From: JAVJUS01 sp040220455
GTDB taxonomy: Bacteria > Pseudomonadota > Alphaproteobacteria > DSM-16000 > Inquilinaceae
Assembly: GCA_040220455.1 (NCBI GenBank)
Contig: JAVJUS010000001.1
Coordinates: forward strand, 1-21,257
Reading direction: 5' to 3'
Length of the DNA stretch: 21,257 bases
Positions within the stretch are counted from its first letter, which is position 1, and each line of letters begins with the position of its first letter. The notes below the pieces were generated by a model, which saw nothing but the letters and a program-made list of their open reading frames with translations, was not told the DNA's origin and did no database searches. This document shows positions 9,345-15,027 of the stretch, piece by piece. A program made the translations under genes and the position numbers.

Positions 9345-9800
9345 TCAGATCGAATAGTCGGGCACCGCCGAGCCCTCCCGGTCGATCCCCGCCTCGCGGG
9401 CGCGCCGGCACAGGTCGTCGACCGTCACCCGGTCGAGCCGGGCCATGCACTCGTCATGGACCTCTTGCCACATCGGCCGGACCACCGAGCGGCCGAGCTC
9501 CGAGCCGGCCGGGTCGGCGATCGGGTCGCCGGCGGTCTCCATCGCCTGGATCACGCGCACGATCTCGCCGACGGTGATCAGCCGGCGCTCGCGGGCCAGG
9601 CGGTAGCCGCCGCGCGGGCCGCGCATGCCGGACAGGATGCCGTCACGCACGAGCTGCTGGAGCACCTGCTCCAGATAGCGCCGGGGAATGCCCTGGCGGC
9701 GCGTGATCTCGGCGCTCTGCACCGGCTGGTCGCCGGCGTTGTAGGCGATGTCGAGGACGGCCTCGACGGCGAACATGAGCTTCTTGGACAGTCGCAGCAT
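9345..9800 (-). CDS. Rrf2 family transcriptional regulator (CymR-like)
   Basis: 151 residues from the ATG at 9800, with an AGGAAG ribosome site; a longer start at 9854 has no support. The winged helix-turn-helix is typical of Rrf2: LSKKLMFAVEAVLDIAYNAG, SAEITRRQGIPRRYLEQVLQ and QLVRDGILSGMRGPRGGYRL. The three-cysteine Fe-S cluster ligand set of IscR is absent: the only cysteines are C118 and C131, well after the usual loop. It is therefore more likely a CymR-type cysteine-metabolism regulator than IscR or NsrR. Its position directly upstream of cysK supports this. The gap to dut upstream is 97 bases, so it may have its own promoter. Confidence 0.9.
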   Translation of the reverse strand: MLRLSKKLMFAVEAVLDIAYNAGDQPVQSAEITRRQGIPRRYLEQVLQQLVRDGILSGMRGPRGGYRLARERRLITVGEIVRVIQAMETAGDPIADPAGSELGRSVVRPMWQEVHDECMARLDRVTVDDLCRRAREAGIDREGSAVPDYSI

Positions 9801-9897
9801 CGTTACGGTCTTCCTGGGGGGCCGGTTTCCCTGGGGCTGGCCGGCGCCGGCCAACGGGGACGGAGAAGAGCAGGGTGCGGGGCCCGGGAGCCCGGCG

Positions 9898-10441
9898 CTA
9901 CAGCCCGGTCGAGCCGAAGCCGCCCGTCCCGCGCGCCGACGGGGCGAGCGCCTCGACCTCGGCCCAGGCCACCGAGGCGTGGGCAGCGACGACGAGCTGG
10001 GCGATCCGCATGCCCCGCTCGATCGTCAGCGCCGCCTCGCCATGGTTGATCAGCAGGACGACGATCTCGCCGCGATAATCGGCGTCGACCGTCCCGGGGC
10101 TGTTGAGCACGGTGACGCCGTGCCGGGCGGCGAGGCCGGAGCGCGGGCGGACCTGCGCCTCGTAGCCGGGCGGCAGGGCGATGGCGAGGCCGGTCGGCAC
10201 GGCGGCGCGGCCGCCGCCGGGCGCCAGCACGACGGGCGCGTCGACCGCCGCGGCGAGGTCCATGCCGGCGGCGTGCTCGGTCTCGTAGGCCGGCAGCGGC
10301 AGGTCGCGGGCGTGGTCGAACCGGGTGACGCTGACGGTGACGCGGGCCGGGGCGGGGGTGGGGGCGGGGGGGGGGGGGGGGGGGCGGATGCCCGGCCCGC
10401 CCCCCGCCGGGGGGGGGGGGCGGGGGGGGGGGCGCGCTCAT
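9898..10441 (-). CDS. dut: dUTP diphosphatase, 5' end disrupted by homopolymer tract
   Basis: All five dUTPase motifs are present in one frame: AAGMDLAAAV (motif 1), PRSGLAARHG (2), NSPGTVDADYRGEI (3), ERGMRIAQLVV (4) and RGTGGFGSTGL (5). The conserved frame extends upstream through VTVSVTRFDHARDLPLPAYE and then enters a GC-only tract. The natural start is almost certainly the ATG at 10441 (MSAPPP...), overlapping the coaBC stop as ATGA. As printed, that ATG is one base out of frame with the enzyme, and the enzyme's frame has no start codon before a TGA at 10440. The enzyme hydrolyses dUTP to dUMP and PPi as a trimer. I treat the frameshift as a probable sequencing or assembly error rather than a true pseudogene, since dut is usually essential. 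Confidence 0.8.
10345..10433. repeat. GC-only low-complexity homopolymer tract
   Basis: On the plus strand there are runs of 19 G (10366-10384), 12 G (10409-10420) and 11 G (10422-10432), plus a run of 6 C (10400-10405). No comparable run occurs elsewhere in the window. The tract encodes only Pro/Ala/Gly in the dut N-terminal region and coincides with frame breaks in both coaBC and dut. It may be a G-rich structured sequence that sequenced badly, or a poly-G base-calling artefact. Confidence 0.85.
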
Positions 10442-11708
10442 GCCTCGCCACCCCCAGCCGGGCGGCGATGGCGGCGGCGAGCCGGTCGCCGACGGCGCGC
10501 TTGGTCAGGCGCGGCCATGTGTCGACGGCGTCCTCGCCGTCGCCCGTGATCAGGTGGACCGTATTCTCGGCGCCACCGAAGGTGCCGGTGCCCGGCGCCA
10601 CGTCGTTGGCGAGGATCCAGTCGCAGGCCTTGCGGCGGCGCTTGGCGCGCGCCTGCTCGACCACCCGCTCGGTCTCCGCGGCGAAGCCGACCACCAGCGC
10701 CGGCCGGTCCTTGCCGGGTCGGGAGAGGGTGGCCAGGATGTCCGGGTTCTCGACCAGGCGCAGGGCCGGCGCGCCGCCCTCTTCACCCTTCTTGATCTTG
10801 CCCGGCGCCTCGGTGTCGACGCGCCAGTCGGCGACGGCCGCGGCGCAGACGGCGATATCGGCCGGCAGCGCCGCCCGGCAGGCCGCCAGCATCTCCCGCG
10901 CGGTCTCGATGCGGACCACCGTGACGCCCGGCGGGTCGGCCAGCGCGGTCGGTCCGGTGACCAGCACGGTCTCCGCGCCCGCGGCGGCAAGCGCCTCGGC
11001 GATGGCGTGGCCCTGCCGGCCCGAAGAGCGGTTGCCGAGAAAGCGCACCGGGTCGATTGGCTCGTAGGTCGGCCCGCTGGTGACCAGCGCGCGCCGGCCC
11101 GCAAGGAGACCGCGTGCGGGGGGGCCGGGCGAGGCGGGACCTTCGGAACCGGCCAGGTGTGCGGCGACGGCCTCGACGATCACCTCCGGCTCGGGCAGGC
11201 GGCCCGGGCCCGATTCCGGCTCCGCCATGGCGCCCGCTTCGGGCTCGATCACGGCCACGCCGCGGTCCCGCAGGGTCGCCAGGTTGGCGCGCGTGGCCGG
11301 ATGGCCCCACATGGTCGGGTTCATCGCCGGGGCGAGCAGGATCGGCCGGTCGGTGGCGAGCAGGACGGTCGAGGCCAGGTCGTCGGCGAGCCCCGTCGCC
11401 ATCTTGGCCAGGATATTGGCCGTCGCGGGCGCCACCAGCACCAGGTCGGCGTCCCGCGCCAGGCGGATATGGCCGATCGCCGCCTCGTCGTCGAGCGAGA
11501 AGAGGTCGGTATAGGCCTTGTCGTCGGCCAGCGCCCCGACCGCCAGCGGCGTGACGAATCTGGTCGCGTGGTCGGTCATGACGCAGCGCACGAAGGCGCC
11601 GCGCTCGCGCAGCCGGCGGATGACCGCGAGCACCTTGAAGGCCGCGATGCCGCCCGACATCACGATCAGCACGCGCCTGCCCGCCAGGGAGGGTTTATCC
11701 GACGCCAT
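10438..11708 (-). CDS. coaBC: Bifunctional phosphopantothenoylcysteine decarboxylase / phosphopantothenate-cysteine ligase
   Basis: About 423 residues from the ATG at 11708 (a GTG at 11732 is the alternative). The N-terminal flavoprotein CoaC has RVLIVMSGGIAAFK, IGHIRLARDADLVLVAPATA, NILAKMATGLADDL and the PAMNPTMW motif. The CoaB part has VTSGPTYEPIDPVRFLGNRS followed by SGRQGHAIAEAL, CAAAVADWRV, the lysine-rich KIKK and ILANDV. It converts 4'-phosphopantothenate through two steps to 4'-phosphopantetheine in CoA synthesis. The C-terminus RLAAAIAARLG is followed by a frame that runs through the poly-G tract to 10050. Adding one G to the GGGGG run at about 10454-10458 would give RLGGGEA and a TGA at 10440-10438 overlapping the dut ATG, the normal alphaproteobacterial layout. 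I therefore place the biological end at 10438. Confidence 0.87.
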
Positions 11709-11727
11709 CGGGTGAAATGATCCGGCA

Positions 11728-11748
11728 ATCACATTCGAAGGATGTGAT
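11728..11748. promoter_or_regulatory. Inverted repeat between coaBC and the HNH gene
   Basis: ATCACAT - 7 bases - ATGTGAT is a perfect 7-base dyad, 20 bases upstream of the coaBC ATG in a divergent intergenic region. The size and spacing suit a dimeric regulator. The regulator is unknown, and the dyad overlaps the alternative GTG start of coaBC at 11732, which argues for the ATG at 11708. Confidence 0.4.
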
Positions 11749-11893
11749 ACCTAGGCCGTCGGGGCCCCGCGCCGCAAGGAAAAATGCCGCCCGCCGGAGG
11801 TTCGCGGCCGTCGCCGGCGGCTCACGGGCTTTACAGGACCATGACATCTGCGACCGCTCGACCCCCGGATATTGCGCCGGGCGGCGGAAGCGG

Positions 11894-11902
11894 TTATCCA
11901 CA
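11894..11902 (+). promoter_or_regulatory. Perfect DnaA box (TTATCCACA)
   Basis: The exact 9-mer TTATCCACA ends on the A of the HNH gene's proposed ATG. It matches the high-affinity DnaA consensus. I saw no cluster of further boxes or AT-rich unwinding region nearby, so it is not evidence of an origin by itself; it may be a DnaA-regulated or titration site, or chance. Confidence 0.4.
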
Positions 11903-12498
11903 TGACGACGCCAACGTCGACGGAGATGCGGGTCTTGACCCCCCCGCCGGACAGTTGCCCAGCCCTGGTTCTCAACGCCGACTTCCGGCCGTTGAGCTAC
12001 TTCCCGCTGTCCCTTTGGCCCTGGCAGGAAGCGGTCAAGGCCGTCTTCCTCGACCGCGTCACCATCATCGCGAATTACGACCGCACGGTGCGCAGCCCCT
12101 CGCACGAGATGCAGCTGCCCAGCGTCATCGCGCTGAAGGAATACGTGCCTTCGGCGCGCCGGCCGGCCTTCACCCGGTTCAACGTGTTCCTGCGCGACCG
12201 CTTCTCCTGCCAGTATTGCGGGGAGCGGCTGCCGACCCACGAGCTGACCTTCGACCACGTCATCCCGCGCTCGCTGGGCGGGACGACGACGTGGGAGAAC
12301 GTCGTGGCGGCGTGTTCGGGCTGCAATCTGGCCAAGGGCAACCGGCTGCCCGGCGACTGCGGCATGAAACCGCTGACCCGACCTAATCAGCCGTCGACCC
12401 ACCAGCTCCAGGAGCACGGTCGCGCCTTCCCGCCGAACTTCCTTCACGAAAGTTGGCGGGATTTTCTTTATTGGGACAGCGAGCTCGATCCCTGGTGA
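11902..12498 (+). CDS. HNH endonuclease domain protein
   Basis: 198 residues from the ATG at 11902; a TTG at 11872 or an ATG at 11926 are alternatives. The N-terminal block ALVLNADFRPLSYFPLSLWP with WQEAVKAVFLDRV is typical of a widely conserved alphaproteobacterial HNH protein. The nuclease core has CQYCG (C103, C106), TFDHVIPRSLGG with D118-H119, TTTWENVVAACSGCNLAKGN with N133, C138 and C141, giving a zinc-stabilised HNH fold. The C-terminus PNFLHESWRDFLYWDSELDP is also conserved. It is a chromosomal single-copy gene rather than an obvious mobile homing enzyme. Its role is unproven; a DNA repair or nicking function is plausible. It is transcribed divergently from coaBC and convergently with gluQRS, 55 bases away. 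Confidence 0.88.
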   Translation: MTTPTSTEMRVLTPPPDSCPALVLNADFRPLSYFPLSLWPWQEAVKAVFLDRVTIIANYDRTVRSPSHEMQLPSVIALKEYVPSARRPAFTRFNVFLRDRFSCQYCGERLPTHELTFDHVIPRSLGGTTTWENVVAACSGCNLAKGNRLPGDCGMKPLTRPNQPSTHQLQEHGRAFPPNFLHESWRDFLYWDSELDPW

Positions 12499-12553
12499 GC
12501 CGGCCGCCCGCACCGTCGGACGCCCGCCCGCACCGCCGGCCGCACGGCCGCCC

Positions 12554-13420
12554 TCAGTCCGCCGCGCCGGCGCCGAGGCCGGCCGGCCCGTTCACTCCGC
12601 ACCGCGCCCAGACTTGCGCCGGGCTCTCCCCCGCCTCGCGATAGTGTCGGATGGCGAAGGCGTCGGCGCGCTTGGCGAGCCGCGTGCCCGACTCGTCCGT
12701 GATCAGCCGGTGATGGGCGTAGGTCGGCTCCGGCAGGGTCAGCAGCGCCTGCAGGATCCGGTGTACATGGGTGGCGTGGCGCAGGTCGTCGCCGCGGGTG
12801 ACCAGCGTGACGCCCTGCTCGGCGTCGTCGACCACGACGGAGAGATGGTAGCTCGCCGGCGCATCCTTGCGCGCGAGCATGACGTCGCCGTTGACCGCCG
12901 GGTCGACCGGAATCGGGCCTTGCGAGGCCTCGGACCAGGTCAGCGGGCCGGTCCGGCGCATCGCCTCGGCCGCGTCCAGGCGCAGCGAGTAGGGCTCGCC
13001 CGCGGCGATGCGGGCGGCGCGGGTCGCGGCATCGAGGCCGCGGCATGTGCCGGGGTAGAGCGGGCCGTCGGGGCCGTGCGGCGCCGACGGCATGGCCGCC
13101 ACCTCGGCCCGGATCTCCTTGCGCGAGCAGAAGCAGGGATAGACCACGCCCAGCGCCTCCAGCCGGTCGAGCGCTGCGGCATAGGCGGCCAGATGCTCGG
13201 ACTGCCGGCGCACCGGGCCGTCCCGGTCGAGCCCGAGCCAGGTCAGGTCTTCCATGATCGCCGACTCGTATTCCGGCCGGCAGCGCGCCGCGTCGATGTC
13301 GTCGAGGCGCAGCAGGAAGGTGCCGCCCGATGCCCGCGCCGACGCCCAGCCGATCCAGGCCGAATAGGCATGGCCGAGATGCAGGTATCCGGTCGGGCTC
13401 GGGGCGAAGCGGCAGATCAT
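12554..13420 (-). CDS. gluQRS: Glutamyl-Q tRNA(Asp) synthetase
   Basis: 288 residues from the ATG at 13420. It opens directly with the class I synthetase motif RFAPSPTGYLHLGHAYSAW (HIGH equivalent H14-L-G-H17), then LLRLDDIDAARCRPEY. A zinc site is formed by YPCFCSRKEI plus LYPGTCRGLD (C-x-C ... Y-x3-C), specific to the GluQ group. The KMSKS equivalent is RLAKRADA near the C-terminus. The protein stops there, lacking the anticodon-binding domain of true GluRS. The reaction attaches glutamate to the queuosine base at position 34 of tRNA(Asp). It stands alone, divergent from the esterase gene. The start is slightly short but the first conserved residues are included. Confidence 0.92.
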   Translation of the reverse strand: MICRFAPSPTGYLHLGHAYSAWIGWASARASGGTFLLRLDDIDAARCRPEYESAIMEDLTWLGLDRDGPVRRQSEHLAAYAAALDRLEALGVVYPCFCSRKEIRAEVAAMPSAPHGPDGPLYPGTCRGLDAATRAARIAAGEPYSLRLDAAEAMRRTGPLTWSEASQGPIPVDPAVNGDVMLARKDAPASYHLSVVVDDAEQGVTLVTRGDDLRHATHVHRILQALLTLPEPTYAHHRLITDESGTRLAKRADAFAIRHYREAGESPAQVWARCGVNGPAGLGAGAAD

Positions 13421-13537
13421 GGGCTCGTCGGGGATGCGCTGTCCGATGGGGCGTAGCTGGCATGCCGGCGCGCCCTTGGCAAGCGGCCGCGCCGGACTCG
13501 CGCCGGGCCATCGACGGGACGGGCCGGGCCGCGGCGA

Positions 13538-13566
13538 TTGACAGCGCCGCGCGGGCCGGGGCAGAT
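13538..13566 (+). promoter_or_regulatory. Candidate promoter of the esterase gene
   Basis: A perfect TTGACA -35 (13538-13543) is followed after 17 bases by GCAGAT (13561-13566), a poor -10. The esterase ATG is at 13575, about where transcription would begin, and no ribosome site is visible, so the message may be leaderless. This rests on the -35 match and spacing only. Confidence 0.35.
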
Positions 13567-13574
13567 GGCCCGCC

Positions 13575-14237
13575 ATGACCGATGCTCCCCCGCTCGACGG
13601 CCCGCGTTTCGGCCCCGCCTCCGGCGGCGCCCCGGGCCGCATCGTCGTCCTGCTGCACGGCGTGGGCGCCGACGGCAACGACCTGATCGCGCTGGCGCCC
13701 CATCTGGGCCAGGTGCTGCCCGACGCCCTGTTCGTCGCGCCCGACGCGCCCCAGCCTTGCGACATGGCGCCGTTCGGCCGGCAGTGGTTCAGCCTGCAGG
13801 ACATGTCGCCGCCGGCGCTCGACCGCGGTATCCGGGAGACGGCGCCGGTGCTCGACGCCTTCCTGGACGGGCTGCTGGCCGAGCACGGGCTGCCGGCCTC
13901 CGCCCTGGCGCTGCTGGGATTCAGCCAGGGCTCGATGATGTCGCTGCACGTCGCGCCCCGCCGGGCCGAGGCCGTCGGCGCCGTGCTCGCCTATTCCGGC
14001 GCCCTGGTCGGCGGCGGCGCGCTGGTCGCCGAGGCGCGCTCCCGCCCGCCGGTGATGCTGATTCACGGCACCGACGACCCGGTGGTGCCCTTCGACGCCA
14101 TGGCCGCGGCCGCCCGCGCGCTCGAGGCCGCGGGCATCCCCGTGCGCACCGAGGCCCGCCCCGGCCTCGCCCACGGCATCGACGAGGACGGCATCCGCGC
14201 CGGCGCGGCGTTCCTCACCGAGACCGTGACCCAGTAG
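13575..14237 (+). CDS. Phospholipase/carboxylesterase family alpha/beta hydrolase
   Basis: 220 residues. The oxyanion region is VVLLHGVGADGNDLIALAPH (about 24-43). The nucleophile elbow is LGFSQGSMMS with S117 in G-F-S-Q-G. The acid is in MLIHGTDDPVVPF (D168) and the histidine is in GLAHGID (H200). The fold and spacing match the small serine carboxylesterases of the YpfH/EstB type; LYPLA-type thioesterases are the alternative. The substrate is unknown, and there is no signal peptide, so it is cytoplasmic. It is divergent from gluQRS. No Shine-Dalgarno is visible before the ATG at 13575. The last codons run GTG ACC CAG TAG, and the TAG belongs to a REP-like element, so the present C-terminus may have been fixed by that insertion. 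Confidence 0.9.
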   Translation: MTDAPPLDGPRFGPASGGAPGRIVVLLHGVGADGNDLIALAPHLGQVLPDALFVAPDAPQPCDMAPFGRQWFSLQDMSPPALDRGIRETAPVLDAFLDGLLAEHGLPASALALLGFSQGSMMSLHVAPRRAEAVGAVLAYSGALVGGGALVAEARSRPPVMLIHGTDDPVVPFDAMAAAARALEAAGIPVRTEARPGLAHGIDEDGIRAGAAFLTETVTQ

Positions 14238-14267
14238 GTCGCCCACGGCCCCAGGGCCGTGCGCGAC
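14234..14267 (+). repeat. REP-like element 3 (type 2, forward)
   Basis: GTAG-GTCGCCCACGGCC-CCAG-GGCCGTGCGCGAC. It has the same stem mismatch as the other copies. The TAG of its head is the esterase stop codon. It is followed by a linker GACACGGATGGAGCC that recurs after element 4. Confidence 0.82.
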
Positions 14268-14289
14268 GACACGGATGGAGCCTGCCCCC

Positions 14290-14324
14290 GTAGGTCGCCC
14301 ACGGCCCCTGGGGCCGTGCGCGAC
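14290..14324 (+). repeat. REP-like element 4 (type 2, forward)
   Basis: It starts 56 bases after element 3 with the same arms and a loop one base longer. The following linker GACACCGACGGAGCC differs from that of element 3 at two positions, so elements 3 and 4 look like a tandem duplication of a REP-plus-linker unit. Confidence 0.82.
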
Positions 14325-14341
14325 GACACCGACGGAGCCAC

Positions 14342-14375
14342 GTTGCGCAGCGGCTGACGCCGCTGGGCAACCTAC
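14342..14375 (-). repeat. REP-like element 5 (type 1, inverted)
   Basis: On the minus strand this reads GTAG-GTTGCCCAGCGGC-GTCA-GCCGCTGCGCAAC. It is a type 1 stem like elements 1 and 6, placed inverted after two type 2 copies. The mismatch position is conserved. Confidence 0.82.
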
Positions 14376-14417
14376 CGCGATCCGTGCGCGACGGCGCCCG
14401 GCTGCCGGGTTCGTGCC

Positions 14418-14444
14418 GTCGCCCGGCGCGTCGCGCCGGGCGAC
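14418..14444. repeat. Perfect 12-base hairpin without GTAG head
   Basis: GTCGCCCGGCGC-GTC-GCGCCGGGCGAC pairs over all 12 positions with a 3-base loop. The first bases GTCGCCC resemble the type 2 REP arm, but there is no GTAG and no stem mismatch. It could be a decayed relative of the REP family or a transcription-terminating hairpin lacking a T-tract. Confidence 0.6.
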
Positions 14445-14538
14445 TCCCGGCTCGGTCGCCCCCGCCTCGGCGCCCCCGCCCGCTTCGTCGCCCTACGCGC
14501 CCGGACGGGGTTGCAATGCGCGCACGGTTGGTGTTTCC

Positions 14539-14558
14539 TATGTTCGAATCCGAACAGG
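14539..14558. promoter_or_regulatory. Candidate GlpR operator upstream of the glycerol transporter
   Basis: TATGTTCG-aatc-CGAACAGG is a dyad (GTTCG/CGAAC) that matches the E. coli GlpR consensus WATGTTCGWTAWCGAACATW at 15 of 20 positions by my count, including both TTCG/CGAA cores with the right 4-base spacing. GlpR is a DeoR-family repressor of glycerol genes. The site lies about 470 bases before the binding-protein gene. Confidence 0.6.
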
Positions 14559-14568
14559 ATCGGGCGGG

Positions 14569-14607
14569 TTCGGTTTCGGAAACGAAAATCGACGCGCGAT
14601 CCGAACA
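14569..14607. promoter_or_regulatory. Second, weaker GlpR-like site cluster
   Basis: TTCG-gttt-CGGAAA (14569-14582) has the TTCG-4-CG spacing and contains an 11-base odd palindrome GTTTC-g-GAAAC. A further half-site CGAACA lies at 14602-14607. Repressors of this family often use several adjacent operators. The match is weaker than that of the upstream site. Confidence 0.35.
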
Positions 14608-15027
14608 GCCGCCGACGCCGTTACTCTGACCCCCTCGGGGGCTGAAAAACACGGGGAACGACGCGACAGGCGGGGCGCCGGGGAGGGCGTGATGGGAGTG
14701 GCGAGCACGGGCACGCGCACGGCGGGCGGGCCGTTCGTGCTTGGGCTGCCTCCGGCCGGGGGCGGCGAACAGGCGCGGGCGGCGACGTCGCGCTCCATGG
14801 AGCGGCGGGCCCGCGATCCTTTCCTTCCCGGACATCCGATGGCGGGCCTCCGGCCCCGCGTCGCCGGTCGGGGCGTGGCGACGCCCGCGACCGGTGGCTC
14901 CGCCGGAAATTCCGGATCCGGCGGGACGCACGCGTCCCTTCCGGCTCCGGCGCGTGGATCGCGAAGCGGACGTCCGATGCGGTCGGGCGTTCGAATGACA
15001 AACCGCATCAACTGAGGAGGGTTGCCC
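14608..15027 (+). promoter_or_regulatory. Long gene-poor leader before glpV
   Basis: About 420 bases with no convincing gene. A frame from an ATG at 14692 to a TGA at 15013-15015 has a ribosome-like GGGAGGG, but its predicted protein is Arg/Gly/Ala/Ser-rich and its codon third positions are less GC-biased than real genes here. Two dyads are visible: CCGCCGGA (14900-14907) with TCCGGCGG (14917-14924), and GATGCGGT (14976-14983) with ACCGCATC (15002-15009). The latter sits just before the glpV ribosome site GAGGAGG (15014-15020). Where transcription starts cannot be told. Confidence 0.35.

Noticed and set aside
9803..10441. Proline/arginine-rich minus-strand frame over dut
   Set aside because: It shares the likely dut ATG but is out of frame with the dUTPase motifs; treated as the result of a homopolymer error.
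11709..11901. Replication origin around the DnaA box
   Set aside because: Only one box, no AT-rich unwinding region, and flanking genes do not form a known origin neighbourhood.
14625..14650. CCCC-TCG-GGGG hairpin followed by AAAAA as a terminator
   Set aside because: The A-run is on the wrong side for plus-strand termination, and on the minus strand no T-tract follows the stem.
14275..15015. 246-codon plus-strand frame before glpV
   Set aside because: It runs through REP elements and has weak codon bias; only its last 107 codons have a possible start, noted as a low-confidence upstream frame.
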